The notes: generated from the sequence alone by a model not told the origin. Positions 24,900 through 38,290 are shown, counted from the first letter of the stretch. The stretch is 64,000 nucleotides of DNA from Limnephilus marmoratus (GCA_917880885.1 OU862915.1:40370676-40434675); one strand, 5' to 3'. A program made the numbers and translations.

Positions 24900-26167
24900 A
24901 TGAATATATCAACAAAGCTTTTTTTTTTTAAATCTTCGTTCTAACACTTGGGTTCGCTCGTTTCAGCTCTTGGGGTCGGCCGTTTGAACACTTGGGGTAA
25001 GACATAACTTTTGCTTTATGGCTCCGAACCGTCTGAAATTTTGGATTCTTTTTGAGAATCGTGGTCTGGACACGTATCAATCAAATTTTTTTCTGAAAGT
25101 AGAATTTTTGCAGAAATTCATCGTTTTACGAGCGCTTGGTTACAATAACTTTGGTCGTTCATAACTTTGGCCCTATGGTTCCGAACAGTGTGAAATTTTG
25201 GATTCTTACTAACAATCATGATCTTTACCTTTATCAATCAAAAAATCTACCATGAATTTCTTTTTTTTTTTAATCATCGTTTTAAAACTTGGGTTTGTTT
25301 GTTTAAGCACTTGGGGTCGGTTAGTCTTATGGCTCCGAACAGTCTGAAATTTTGGAATCTTATTAAGAATCGTGGCCTGGAAACGTATCAATCAAAATTT
25401 CTTCTGAAAGTAGAATTTTTGCAAAAATCATTCGTTTTACGGGCGCCATGTAACAATAATTATATTCGTTCATAACTTTGGCCCTATGGTTCCGAACAGT
25501 GTGAAATTTTGGATTCTTACTAAAAATCATAGTCTTTACATGAATCAATCAAAAATCTACGAAGATTTTTTTTTTGTAATCATCGTTTTAACACTAGGGT
25601 TCGGTCGATTAAGCACTTGGGGTCGGTTCGCCTTATGGCTCCGAACAGTCTGAAATTTTGGAACCTTACTAAGAATCGTGGGTTGGACTCGTAACAATCA
25701 AAATATCGGCTAAAAGTAGAATTTTTGATAAAATCATTCGTTTTTCGGGCGCTTTGTAACAATAATTATGGTCGTTCATAACTTTGGCCCAATGGTTCCG
25801 AACCTTGTGAAATTTTTGATTCTATTAAGAATCATGTTTTGTAGACGAATCAATCAAAACATCAACAAAGATTTTTTTTTTTAATCATCGTTTTAACACT
25901 TGGGTTTGCTCGCTTAAGCACTTGGGGTCGGCCGTTTGAACACTTGAGGTAAGACATAACTTTTGCCTTATGGCTCCGAACCGTCTGAAATTTTGGATTT
26001 TTAGTAAGAATCGTGGCCTGGACACGTATCAATCAAAATTTCGGCTAAAAATAGAATTTTTGCAAAAATTCGTCGATACACGCGCGCTTTGTTACAATAA
26101 TTTTGGTCGTTTATAACTTTGGCCCTATGGTTCCGAACCTAGTGAAAATTTTGATTCTTACTATGAA
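24900..26167 (+). repeat. Higher-order repeat segment, 2941-bp spacing (copy 1)
   Basis: About 1.27 kb (four dimers) that recurs at 27841-29108 with a constant 2941-bp offset and few differences. Shared rare variants include CTACCATGAATTTC, GGAAACGTATC, and TTTTTGATAAAATCATTCG followed by TTTTTCGGGCG. A third relative lies at about 45000-46200. Edges were judged from where rare variants stop agreeing. Confidence 0.75.
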
Positions 26168-26559
26168 TCATGATCTGTACACGAACTTATGAATATATCA
26201 ACAAAGATTTTTTTTTTAAATCATCGTTCAAACACTTGAGTTCGCTCGTTTAAGCACTTGGGGTCGGACGTTTGAACACTCGGTGTAAGACATAACTTTT
26301 GCTTTATGGCTCCGAACCGTCTGAAATTTTGGATTCTTTTTAGGAATCGTGGCCTGGACACGTACCAATCAAAATTTCTTCTGAAAGTAGATTTTTTGCA
26401 GAAATTCATCGTTTTACGAGCGCTTGGTTACAATAATTTTAATCGTTCATAACTTTGGCCCTATGGTTCCGAACCTTGTGAAATTTTTGATTCTATTAAG
26501 AATCATGTTCTGTAGACGAATCAATCAAAATATCAACAAAGATTTTTTTTTTTTAATCA

Positions 26560-26700
26560 TCGTTTTAACACTTGTTTTTGGTCGATTAAGCACTTGGGGT
26601 CGGTTAGCTTTATGGCTCCGAGCAGTCTGAAATTTTTCTAATCTTACTAAAAATCGTTACCTGGACACGCAAAATCAAAATTTCGCCTAAAAGTAGAATT
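26560..26700 (+). repeat. Divergent marker monomer, copy 2
   Basis: Same diagnostic changes as the unit at 17161-17300 (CACTTGTTTTTGGTCG, CCGAGCAGTC, TTTCTAATC, ACACGCAAAATC). Confidence 0.8.
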
Positions 26701-27249
26701 TTTGCAAAAATTTATCGATATACGGGTGCTTTGTTGCAATAATTTTGGTCGTTTATAACTTTGGCCCTATGGTTCCGAACCTTGTGAAAATTTTTATTCT
26801 TACTATGAATCATGATCTGTACACGAACTAATGAATATATCAACAAAGATTTTTTTTTTAAATCATCGTTCTAACACTTAGGTTCGCTCGTTTAAGCACT
26901 TGGGGTCGGACGTTTGAACACTCGGTGTAAGACATAACTTTTGGTTTTAGTTTCGAACCGTCTGAAATTTTGGATTCTTTTTAGGAATCGTGGCCTAGAC
27001 ACGTATCAATCAAAATTTCTTCTGAAAGTAGAATTTTTGCAGAAATTCGTCGTTTTACGAGCGCTTGGTTACAATAACTTTGTTCGTTCATAACTTTGGC
27101 CCTATGGTTCCGAACAGTGTGAATTATTGGATTCTTACTAACAATCATGGTCTTTACATGAATCCATCAAAAATCTACGAAGAATTTTTTTTTTTTTAAT
27201 CATCGTTTTAACCCTTGGGTTTGCTCGTTTAAGCACTTGGGGTCGGACG

Positions 27250-29390
27250 TTTGAACACTTAGGGTAAGATATAGCTTTTGCCTTATGGCTACGAACAGTC
27301 TGAAATTTTGGAACCTTACTAAGAATCGTGGGTTGGACTCGTAACAATCAAAATATCGTCTAAAAGTAGAATTTTTGCTAAAATCATTCGTTTTACGGGC
27401 GCTTTGTAACAATAATTATGGTCGTTCATAACTTTGGCCCTATGGTTCCGAACCTTGTGAAATTTTTGATTCTATTAAGAATCATGTTCTGTAGACGAAT
27501 CAATCAAAATATCAACAAAGATTTTTTTTTTTTAATCATCGTTTTAACACTTGGGTTTGCTCGCTTAAGCACTTGGGGTCGGCCGTTTGAACACTTGAGG
27601 TAAGACAAAACTTTTACCTTATGGCTCCGAACCGTCTGAAATTTTGGATTTTTAGTAAGAATCGTGGCCTGGACACGTATCAATCAAAATTTCGGCTAAA
27701 AATAGAATTTTTGCAAAAATTCATCGATACACGTGCGCTTTATTACAATAATTTTGGTCGTTTATAACTTTGGCCCTATGGTTCCGAACCTTGTGAAAAT
27801 TTTGATTCTTACTATGAATCATGTTCTGTACACGAATCAATAAAAATATCAACAAAGCTTTTTTTTTTTTAAATCTTCGTTCTAACACTTGGGTTCGCTC
27901 GTTTCAGCTCTTGGGGTCGGCCGTTTGAACACTTGGGGTAAGACATAACTTTTGCTTTATGGCTCCGAACCGTCTGAAATTTTGGATTCTTTTTGAGAAT
28001 CGTGGTCTGGATACGTATCAATCAAAATTTTTTCTGAAAGTAGAAGGTTTGCAGAAATTCATCGTTTTACGAGCGCTTGGTTACAATAATTTTGGTCGTT
28101 CATAACTTTGGCCCTATGGTTCCGAACAGTGTGAAATTTTGGATTCTTACTAACAATCATGATCTTTACCTTTATCAATCAAAAAATCTACCATGAATTT
28201 CTTTTTTTTTTTAATCATCGTTTTAGAACTTGGGTTCGGTTGTTTAAGCACTTGGGGTCGGTTAGTCTTATGGCTCCGAACAGTCTGAAATTTTGGAATC
28301 TTATTAAGAATCGTGGCCTGGAAACGTATCAATCAAAATTTCTTCTGAAAGTAGAATTTTTGCAAAAATCATTCGTTTTACGGGCGCCATGTAACAATAA
28401 TTATATTCGTTCATAACTTTGGCCCTATGGTTCCGAACAGTGTGAAATTTTGGATTCTTACTAAAAATCATAGTCTTTACATGAATCAATCAAAAATCTA
28501 CGAAGATTTTTTTTTTGTAATCATCGTTTTAACACTAGGGTTCGGTCGATTAAGCACTTGGGGTCGGTTCGCCTTATGGCTCCGAACAGTCTGAAATTTT
28601 GGAACCTTACTAAGAATCGTGGGTTGGACTCGTAACAATCAAAATATCGGCTAAAAGTAGAATTTTTGATAAAATCATTCGTTTTTCGGGCGCTTTGTAA
28701 CAATAATTATGGTCGTTCATAACTTTGGCCCAATGGTTCCGAACCTTGTGAAATTTTTGATTCTATTAAGAATCATGTTTTGTAGACGAATCAATCAAAA
28801 TATCAACAAAGATTTTTTTTTTAATCATCGTTTTAACACTTGGGTTTGCTCGCTTAAGCACTTGGGGTCGGCCGTTTGAACACTTGAGGTAAGACATAAC
28901 TTTTGCCTTATGGCTCCGAACCGTCTGAAATTTTGGATTTTTAGTAAGAATCGTGGCCTGGACACGTATCAATCAAAATTTCGGCTAAAAATAGAATTTT
29001 TGCAAAAATTCGTCGATACACGCGCGCTTTGTTACAATAATTTTGGTCGTTTATAACTTTGGCCCTATGGTTCCGAACCTAGTGAAAATTTTGATTCTTA
29101 CTATGAATCATGTTCTGTACAAGAATCAATCAAAATATCAACAAAGCTTTTTTTTTTTAAATCTTCGTTCTAACACTTGGGTTCGCTCGTTTCAGCTCTT
29201 GGGGTCGGCCGTTTGAACACTTGGGGTAAGACATAACTTTTGCTTTATGGCTCCAAACCGTCTGAAATTTTAGATTCTTTTTGAGAATCGTGGTCTGGAC
29301 ACGTATCAATCAAAATTTTTTCTGAAAGTAGAATTTTTGCAGAAATTCATCGTTTTACGAGCGCTTGGTTACAATAACTTTGGTCGTTTA
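27250..29390 (+). repeat. Duplicated satellite block (copy 1; partner 44400-46530)
   Basis: About 2.1 kb matching the partner at an offset near 17.15 kb. Diagnostic shared variants are AAGACAAAACTTTTACC (about 27602 and 44753), the GATAAAATCATTCG unit, TTCTGTACAAGAA (about 29113 and 46261), and CTCCAAACCGTCTG with TTTTAGATTC (about 29251 and 46400). It overlaps the second copy of the 2941-bp-spaced segment. Confidence 0.75.
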
Positions 29391-29399
29391 TAACTTTGG

Positions 29400-31195
29400 C
29401 CCTATGGTTCCGAACAGTGCGAATTATTGGATTCTTACTTACAATCATGGTCTTTACATGAATCCATAAAAAATCTACGAAGAATTTTTTTATTTTTTAA
29501 TCATCGTTTAAACACTTGGGTTCGGTGGTTTAAGCACTTGGGATCGGGTAGCCTTATGGCTCCGAACAGTCTGAAATTTTGGAATCTTACTAAGAATCGT
29601 GGCCTTGACACGTAACAATAAAAAATTCGGCTAATAGCAGAATTTTTGCAAAAATTCATCGTTTTACGGGCGCTTTGTTACAATTATTTTGGTCGTTCAT
29701 AACTTTGGCCAAAAATTTCACACTGTTTGGAACCATAGTTCCGAACAGTGTGAAATTTTGGATTCTTACTAAAAATCATAGTCGTTACATGAATCAATCA
29801 AAAAATCTACGAAGAATTTTTTTTTTGTAATCATCGTTTTAACACTTGGGTTCGGTCGATTAAGCACTTGGGGTCGGTTAGCCTTATGGCTCCGAACCTT
29901 CTGAAATTTTGGAATCTTACTAAGATTCGTGGCCTGGACACGTAACAATCAAAATATCGGCTAAAAGTAGAATTTTTGCAGAAATTCATCGTTTTACGAG
30001 CGCTTGGTTACAATAATTTTAATCGTTCATAACTTTGGCCCTATGGTTCCGAACAGTGTGAAATTTTGGATTCTTACTAGCAATCATGGTCTTTACATGA
30101 ATCAATCAAAAAATCTACGAAGAATTTTTTTTTTTTAATCATCGTTTTAACACTTTGGTTCGGTCGTTAAAGCACTTGGTGTGGGTTAGCCTTATGGCTC
30201 CAAACAGTCTGAAATTTTGGATTTTTAGTAAGAATCGTGGCCTGGACACGTAACAATAAAAAAATCGGCTAAAAGTAGAAATTTTGCAAAAATTCATCTT
30301 TTTACGGGCGCTTTGTAACAATAATTATGGTCGTTCATATCTTTGGCCCTATGGTTCCGAACCTTGTGAAATTTTTGATTCTATTAAGAATCATGTTCTG
30401 TAGACGAATCAATCAAAATATCAACAAATATTTTTTTTTTAAATCTTCGTTCTATCACTTGGGTTCGCTCGTTTAAGCACTTGGGGTCGGACGTTTGAAC
30501 ACTTGGGGTAAGACATAACTTTTGCTTTATGGATCCGAACCGTTTGAAATTTTGGATTCTTTTTGAGAATCGTGGCCTGGACACGTAACAATCAAAATAT
30601 CGGGTAAAAGTAGAATTTTTGCAAAAATCATTCGTTTTATGCGCGCTTTGTAACAATAATTATATTCGTTCATAACTTTGGCCCTATGGTTCCGAACAGT
30701 GTGAAATTTTGGATTCTTACTAAAAATCATAGTCTTTACATGAATCAATCAAAAATCTTCGAAGAATTTTTTTTTTGTAATCATCGTTTTAACACAAGGG
30801 TTCGGTCGATTAAGCACTTTGGGTCGGTTCGCCTCATGGCTCCGAACAGTCTGAAATTTTGGAACCTTACTAAGAATCGTGGGTTGGACTCGTAACAATC
30901 AAAATATCGGCTAAAAGTAGAATTTTTGCTAAAATCATTCGTTTTACGAGCGCTTTGTAACAATAATTATGGTCGTTCATAACTTTAGCCCTATGGTTCC
31001 GAACCTTGTGAAATTTTTGATTCTATTAAGAATCATGTTCTGTAGACGAATCAATCAAAATATCAACAAATATTTTTTTTAATCATCGTTTTAACACTTG
31101 GGTTTGCTCGCTTAAGCACTTGGGGTCGGCCGTTTGAACACTTGAGGTAAGACATTACTTTTGCCTTATGGCTCCGAACCGTCTGAAATTTTGGA
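29400..31195 (+). repeat. Duplicated satellite block (copy 1; partner 50420-52205)
   Basis: Matches the partner at a constant offset of about 21010 bp. It includes the palindrome with the same TTTGG arm variant, GTCGTTACATGAATC, the GGTCGTTAAAGCACTTGGTG unit, and TTCTATCACTTGGG. Agreement stops at about 31195, where one copy reads TTTTTGAGAATCG and the other TTTTTAGTAATAATCG. Confidence 0.75.
29709..29761. repeat. Fold-back palindrome 2
   Basis: Same palindrome as at 21251 with one arm mismatch (CACTGTTTGGAACC in the left arm); spacer CATA. Confidence 0.88.
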
Positions 31196-32919
31196 TTCTT
31201 TTTGAGAATCGTGGTCTGGACACGTATCAATCAAAAGTTTTTCTGAAAGTAGAATTTTTGCAGAAATTCATCGTTTTACGAGCGCTTGGTTACAATAACT
31301 TTGGTCGTTCATAACTTTGGCCCTATGGTTCCGAACAGTGTGAAATTTTGGATTCTTACTAACAATTATGATCTTTACCTTTATTTAACAAAAAAATCTA
31401 CGATAAATTTCTTTTTTTTTTTTAATCATCGTTTTAAAACTTGGGTTCGGTTGTTTAAGCATTTGGGGTCGGTTAGCCTTATGGCTCCGAACAGTCTGAA
31501 ATTTTGGAATCTTATTAAGAATCGTGGCCTGCACACGTATCAATCAAAATTTCTTCTGAAAGTAGAATTTTTGCAAAAATCATTCGTTTTACGGGCGCCA
31601 TGTAACAATAATTATATTCGTTCATAACTTTGGCCCTATGGTTCCGAATAGTGTGAAATTTTGGATTCTTACAAAAAATCATAGTCTTTACATGAATCAA
31701 TCAAAAATCTACGACGATTTTTTTTTTGTAATCATCGTTTTAACACTAGGGTTCGGTCGATTAAGCACTTGGGGTCGGTTCGCCTTATGGCTCCGAACAG
31801 TCTGAAATTTTGGAACCTTACTAAGAATCGTGGGTTGGACTCGTAACAATCAAAATATCGGCTAAAAGTAGAATTTTTGCTAAAATCATTCGTCTTACGG
31901 GCGCTTTGTAACAATAATTATGGTCGTTCATAACTTTAGCCCTATGGTTCCGAACCTTTTGAAATTTTTGATTCTATTAAGAATCATGTTCTGTAGACGA
32001 ATCAATCAAAATATCAACAAAGATTTTTTTTTTAATCATCGTTTTAACACTTGGGTTTGCTCGCTTAAGCACTTGGGGTCGGCCGTTTGAACACTTGAGG
32101 TTAGACATAACTTTTGCCTTATGGCTCCGAACCGTCTGAAATTTTGGATTTTTAGTAAGAATCGTGGCCTGGACACATATCAATCAAAATTTCGGCTAAA
32201 AATAGAATTTTTGCAAAAATTTATCGATATACGGGCGCTTTGTTGCAATAATTTTTGTCGTTTATAACTTTGCCCCTATGGTTCCGAACCTTGTGAAAAT
32301 TTTAATTCTTACTATGAATCATGATCTGTACACGAACTTATGAATATATTAACAAAGATTTTTTTTTTAAATCATCGTTCAAACACTTGAGTTCGCTCGT
32401 TTAAGCACTTGGGGTCGGACGTTTGAACACTCGGTGTAAGACATAACTTTTGCTTTATGGCTCCGAACCGTCTGAAATTTTGGATTCTTTTTAGGAATCG
32501 TGGCCTGGACACGTACCAATCAAAATTTCTTCTGAAAGTAGATTTTTTGCAGAAATTCATCGTTTTACGAGCCTTTGGTTACAATAATTTTAATCGTTCA
32601 TAACTTTGGCCCTATGGTTCCGAACAGTGTGAAATTTTGGATTCTTACTAGCAATCATGGTCTTTACATGAATCCATCAAAAATCTACGAAGAATTTTTT
32701 TTATTTTTTAATCATCGTTTTAACACTTGGGTTCGGTCGTTTAAGCACTTGGGATCGGGTAGCCTTATGGCTCCGAACAGTCTGAAATTTTGGAATCTTA
32801 CTAAGAATCGTGGCCTTGACACGTAAGAATAAAAAAATCAGCTAAAAGCAGAATTTTTGCAAAAATTCATCGTTTTACGGGCGCTTTGTTACAATTATTT
32901 TGGTCGTTCATAACTTTGG

Positions 32920-32972
32920 CAAAAAATTTCACACTGTTCGGAACCATAGTTCCGAACAGTGTGAAATTTTGG
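32920..32972. repeat. Fold-back palindrome 3
   Basis: Same palindrome; the left arm begins CAAAAAATTTCACACTG, so the outermost base pair is changed. Spacer CATA. Confidence 0.88.
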
Positions 32973-34336
32973 ATTCTTACTAAAAATCATAGTCTTTACA
33001 TGAATCAATCAAAAAATCTACGAAGAATTTTTTTTTTTTGTAATCATCGTTTTAACACTTGGGTTCGGTCGATTAAGCACTTGGGTTCGGTTAGCCTTAT
33101 GGCTCCGAACCTTCTAAAATTTTGGAATCTTACTAAGATTCGTGGTCTGGACACGTAACAATAAAATATCGGCTAAAAGTAGAATTTTTGCAGAAATTCA
33201 TCGTTTTACGAGCGCTTGGTTACAATAATTTTAATCGTTCATAACTTTGGCCCTATGCTTCCGAACAGTGTGAAATTTTGGATTCTTACTAACAATCATG
33301 GTCTTTACATGAATCAATCAAAAAATGTACGAAGATTTTTTTTTTTTTTAATCATCGTTTTAACACTTTGGTTCGGTCGTTAAAGCACTTGGTGTCGGTT
33401 AGCCTTATGGCTCCAAACAGTCTGAAATTATGGAATCTTACTAAGAATCGTGGCCTGGACACGTAACAATAAAAAAATCGGCTAAAAGTAGAAATTTTGC
33501 AAAAATTCATCGTTTTACGGGCGCTTTGTAACAATAATTATGGTCGTTCATATCTTTGGCCCTATGGTTCCGAACCTTGTGAAATTTTTGATTCTATTAA
33601 GAATCATGTTCTGTAGACGAATCAATCAAAATATCAACAAATATTTTTTTTTAAATCTTCGTTCTAACACTTGGGTTCGCTCGTTTAAGCACTTGGGGTC
33701 GGACGTTTGAACACTTGGGGTAAGACATAACTTTTGCTTTATGGCTCCGAACCGTCTGAAATTTTGGATTCTTTTTGAGAATCGTGGCCTGGACACGTAA
33801 CAATCAAAATATCGGGTAAAAGTAGAATTTTTGCAAAAATCATTCGTTTTATGCGCGCTTTGTAACAATAATTATATTCGTTCATAACTTTGGCCCTATG
33901 GTTCCTAACAGTGTGAAATTTTGCATTCTTACTAAAAATCATAGTCTTTACATGAATCAATCAAAAATCTACGAAGAATTTTTTTTTGTAATCATCGTTT
34001 TAACACTAGGGTTCGGTCGATTTAGCACTTGGGGTCGGTTCGCCTTATGGCTCCGAACAGTCTAAAATTTTGGAACCTTACTAAGAATCGTGGGTTGGAC
34101 TCGTAACAATCAAAATATCGGCCAAAAGTAGAATTTTCGCAAATATCATTCGTTTTACGGGCGCTTTGTAACAATAATTATGGTCGTTCATAACTTTAGC
34201 CCTATTTTTTTTTTTTTTTTTTTTTTTTTTTTGATATATCAAACAAACGTTTATTGATTATAGCATATAAAATATAATGTACATTTAGATGATGTGTTAA
34301 TTTGCTTACATGTTCATATTCAAATATGTTAATACC

Positions 34337-34374
34337 ACTCTTCCATGGAAGCGTTAGCTTGTGTCTGGAAGAGT
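34337..34374 (-). other. Hairpin in the 3' UTR of the minus-strand element
   Basis: ACTCTTCCA (34337-34345) is complementary to TGGAAGAGT (34366-34374), with a 20-nt loop. TTCCATGGAA at 34341-34350 is itself a palindrome. Possibly part of a 3' recognition structure; the role is inferred. Confidence 0.5.
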
Positions 34375-34603
34375 AGTGTACATTTTTTAATGCTATATTT
34401 AAGTTCTTAAATTACAATGTGAATGTAAAAAACAATAAGTTGTAAGTTCGGTGATATGTAATTATAAGTATTTATCTACTATCAAAACAATTTTACTATT
34501 TGGATAATGTGTCCAGAATTATTGTAATTAGTTGCTAAAAACAATACAAAATTTAACTTATTTGAAGAATGGAGTATCACTTGGAAACTGAGTTATAAGT
34601 AGA

Positions 34604-34836
34604 TTAGATTAGTCGGAAACTGTTTTTTTTTTTTTTGAGATTATCTTTAAAATATTTTTTTACAGTGTTTTTTAATTGGATTTTATCATTAATTTTTCTA
34701 ATTTCATCCGGTAATCGGTTGAAAATAAGTCTTCCTTGATAAGTATAATAATTTTGTGCAAAGGAAGTGTTTAATTTTGGGCATGAAAAAATATATTTAT
34801 GTCTAGTACGGTTTTCAGTTATAAATTGATATTTTT
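34604..34836 (-). pseudogene. C-terminal fragment of a non-LTR reverse transcriptase protein
   Basis: About 77 codons on the minus strand, ending at a stop at 34604-34606. Visible motifs are ENRTRHKY, YYTYQGRLIFNRLPDEI and KKYFKDNL, resembling the conserved tail (N-x-LP-x-x-I ... K-x-x-L) of Jockey/CR1-type ORF2 proteins, beyond the polymerase domain. The upstream part of the gene is missing through 5' truncation. The frame happens to stay open for ~21 codons into antisense satellite (to 34900), so an ATG-initiated 98-codon frame exists, but its first quarter is satellite and not part of the element. A run of 14 A in the coding strand just before the stop encodes KKKK and may have expanded. 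Not functional by itself. Confidence 0.75.
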
Positions 34837-36793
34837 CTATGGTTCCGAACCTTGTGAAATTTTTGATTCTATTAAGAATCATGTTCTGTAGACGAATCAA
34901 TCAAAATATCAACATGGATTTTTTTTTTAATCATCGTTTTAACACTTGGGTTTGCTCGCTTAAGCACTTGGGGTCGGCCGTTTGAACACTTGAGGTAAGA
35001 CTTTACTTTTGCCTTATGGCTCCGAACCGTCTGAAATTTTGGATTTTTAGTAAGAATCGTGGCCTGGACACGTATCAATCAAAATTTCGGCTAAAAATAG
35101 AATTTTTGCAAAAATTCATCGATACACGCGCGCTTTGTTACAATAATTTTGGTCGTTTATAACTTTGGCCATATGGTTCCGAACCTTGTGTAAATTTTGA
35201 TTCTTACTATGAATCATGTTCTGTACACGAATCAATCAAAATATCAACAAAGCTTTTTTTTTTTTAAATCTTCGTTCTAACACTTGGGTTCGCTCGTTTC
35301 AGCTCTCGGGGTCGGCCGTTTGAACACTTGGGGTAAGATATAACTTTTGCTTTATGGCTCCGAACCGTCTGAAATTTTGGATTCTTTTTGAGAATCGTGG
35401 CCTGGACACGTAACAATCAAAATATCGGGTAAAAGTAGAATTTTTGCAAAAATCATTCGTTTTATGCGCGCTTTGTAACAATAATTATATTCGTTCATAA
35501 CTTTGGCCCTATGGTTCCGAACAGTGTGAAATTTTGCATTCTTACTAAAAATCATAGTCTTTACATGAATCAATCAAAAATCTACGAAGAATATTTTTTT
35601 GTAATCATCGTTTTAACACTAGGGTTCGGTCGATTAAGCACTTGGGGTCGGTTCGCCTTATGGCTCCGAACAGTCTGAAATTTTGGAACCTTACTAAGAA
35701 TCGTGGGTTGGACTCGTAACAATCAAAATATCGGCCAAAAGTAGAATTTTCGCAAATATCATTCGTTTTACGGGCGCTTTGTAACAATAATTATGGTCGT
35801 TCATAACTTTAGCCCTATGGTTCCGAACCTTGTGAAATTTTTGATTCTATTAAGAATCATGTTCTGTAGACGAATCAATCAAAATATCAACAAAGATTTT
35901 TTTTTTTAATCATCGTTTTAACACTTGGGTTTGCTCGCTTAAGCACTTGGGGTCGGCCGTTTGAACACTTGAGGTTAGACATAACTTTTGCCTTATGGCT
36001 CCGAACCGTCTGAAATTTTGGATTTTTAGTAAGAATCGTGGCCTGGACACGTATCAATCAAAATTTCGGCTAAAAATAGAATTTTTGCAAAAATTTTTCG
36101 ATATACGGGCGCTTTGTTGCAATAATTTTTGTCGTTTATAACTTTGCCTCTATGGTTCCGAACCTTGTGAAAATTTTGATTCTTACTATGAATCATGATC
36201 TGTACACGAACTAATGAATATATCAACAAAGATTTTTTTTTTTTAATCATCGTTCTAACACTTGGGTTCGCTCGTTTAAGCACTTGGGGTCGGACGTTTG
36301 AACACTCGGTGTAAGACATAACTTTTGCTTTATGGCTCCGAACCGTCTGAAATTTTGGATTCTTTTTAGGAATCGTGGCCTGGACACGTATCAATCAAAA
36401 TTTCTTCTGAAAGTAGAATTTTTGCAGAAATTCATCGTTTTACGAGCGCTTGGTTACAATAGCTTTGGTCGTTCATAACTTTGGCCCTATGGTTCCGAAC
36501 AGTGTGAATTATTGGATTCTTACTAACAATCATAATCTTTACATGAATCCATCAAAAATCTACGAACAATTTTTTTATTTTTTAATCATCGTTTTAACAC
36601 ATGGGTTCGGTCGTTTAAGCACTTGGGATCGGGTAGCCTTATGGCTCCAAACAGTCTGAAATTTTGGAATCTTACTAAGAATCGTGGCCTTGACACGTAA
36701 CAATAAAAAAATCGGCTAAAAGCAGAATTTTTGCAAAAATTCATCGTTTTACGGGCGCTTTGTTACAATTATTTTGGTCGTTCATAACTTTGG

Positions 36794-36846
36794 CCAAAAA
36801 TTTCACACTGTTCGGAACCATAGTTCCGAACAGTGTGAAATTTTGG
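36794..36846. repeat. Fold-back palindrome 4
   Basis: Same palindrome as at 21251, arms perfect apart from one extra A; it lies in the paralogous block at the matching position. Confidence 0.9.
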
Positions 36847-37319
36847 ATTCTTACTAAAAATCATAGTCTTTACATGAATCAATCAAAAAATCTACGAAGA
36901 ATTTTTTTTTTGTAATCATCGTTTTAACACTTGGGTTCGGTCGATTAAGCACTTGGGGTCGGTTAGCCTTATGGCTCCGAACCTTCTGAAATTTTGGAAT
37001 CTTACTAAGATTCGTGGCCTGGACACGTAACAATCAAAATATCGGCTAAAAGTAGAATTCTTTTTGAGAATCGTGGTCTGGACACGTATCAATCAAAATT
37101 TTTTCTGAAAGTAGAATTTTTGCAGAAATTCATCGTTTTACGAGCGCTTGGTTACAATAACTTTGGTCGTTCATAACTTTGGCCCTATGGTTCCGAACCG
37201 TGTGAAATTTTGGATTCTTACTAACAATTATGATCTTTACCTTTATCAATCAAAAAATCTACGATGAATTTCTTTTTTTTTTTAATCATCGTTTTAAAAC
37301 TTGGGTTCGGTTGTTTAAG

Positions 37320-38290
37320 CACTTGGTGTCGGTTAGCCTTATGGCTCCAAACAGTCTGAAATTATGGAATCTTACTAAGAATCGTGGCCTGGACACGTAA
37401 CAATAAAAAAATCGGCTAAAAGTAGAAATTTTGCACAAATTCATCGTTTTACGGGCGCTTTGTAACAATAATTATGGTCGTTCATATCTTTGGCCCTATG
37501 GTTCCGAACCTTGTGAAATTTTTGATTCTATTAAGAATCATGTTCTGTAGACGAATCAATCAAAATATCAACAAATATTTTTTTTTAAATCTTCGTTCTA
37601 ACACTTGGGTTCGCTCGTATAAGCACTTGGGGTCGGACGTTTGAACACTTGGGGTAAGACATAACTTTTGCTTTATGGCTCCGAACCGTCTGAAATTTTG
37701 GATTCTTTTTGAGAATCGTGGCCTGGACACGTAACAATCAAAATATCGGGTAAAAGTAGAATTTTTGCAAAAATCATTCGTTTTATGCGCGCTTTGTAAC
37801 AATAATTATATTCGTTCATAACTTTGGCCCTATGGTTCCGAACAGTGTGAAATTTTGGATTCTTACTAAAAATCATAGTCTTTACATGAATCAATCAAAA
37901 ATCTACGAGGAATTTTTTTTTTGTAATCATCGTTTTAACACTAGGGTTCGGTCGATTAAGCACTTGGGGTCGGTTCGCCTTATGGCTCCGAACAGTCTGA
38001 AATTTTGGAACCTTACTAAGAATCGTGGGTTGGACTCGTAACAATCAAAATATCGGCTAAAAGTAGAATTTTTGCTAAAATCATTCGTTTTACGGGCGCT
38101 TTGTAACAATAATTATGGTCGTTCATAAGTTTAGCCCTATGGTTCCGAACCTTGTGAAATTTTTGATTCTATTAAGAATCATGTTCTGTAGACGAATCAA
38201 TCAAAATATCAACAAAGATTTTTTTTTTTAATCATCGTTTTAACACTTGGGTTTGCTCGCTTAAGCACTTGGGGTCGGCCGTTTGAACAC
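37320..38290 (+). repeat. Higher-order repeat segment, 2262-bp spacing (copy 1)
   Basis: About 0.97 kb matching 39582-40552 at a constant 2262-bp offset (seven dimers averaging 323 bp). Shared variants include ACTTGGTGTCGG, TTTTGCACAAATTC, GTTCATATCTTTGG, and ATCGGGTAAAAG with TATGCGCGC. Related units with the same ACTTGGTG variant are at about 30175, 33390, 51185 and 60240. Confidence 0.75.

Larger units (their letters stand above)
16162..34204 (+). repeat. Satellite array, block 3
   Basis: About 18 kb of the dimeric satellite in the same orientation, more homogeneous than block 1. Monomers alternate between short B linkers (two 22-bp minirepeats, ending GGTCGGTTAGCC or GGTTCGCC) and long ones (three minirepeats, ending TAAGACATAACTTTTGC). 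Higher-order relationships seen here: a ~1.27-kb segment repeated at 2941-bp spacing (about 24900 and 27841), a segment at 19000-21770 that recurs at 33915-37310, and 29400-31195 that recurs at 50420-52205. Fold-back palindromes occur at 21251, 29709 and 32920. No coding gene, RNA gene or unique sequence is seen. Confidence 0.95.
34205..34836 (-). mobile_element. 5'-truncated non-LTR retrotransposon fragment, minus strand
   Basis: A 632-bp AT-rich, non-satellite insertion. On the plus strand it starts with 28 T (34205-34232), which is a poly-A tail on the minus strand. The satellite reads CCCTAT on the left and CTATGG on the right, giving a possible 4-bp CTAT duplication. The minus strand encodes the C-terminal end of a LINE-type reverse transcriptase protein, then ~370 bp of 3' UTR. 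It shares no recognisable sequence with the element at 13188-16161, so it is a different family. The paralogous satellite block at about 19296 is uninterrupted, so the insertion followed the block duplication. Confidence 0.85.
33915..37310 (+). repeat. Duplicated satellite block (copy 2 of 19000-21770, carrying a retroelement insertion)
   Basis: Matches 19000-21770 unit for unit once the 632-bp insertion at 34205-34836 is removed: the offset is about 14.91 kb before it and 15.54 kb after it. At about 37320 the array switches to a different unit (ACTTGGTGTCGGTTAGCC and CTCCAAACAGTCTG). Confidence 0.75.
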
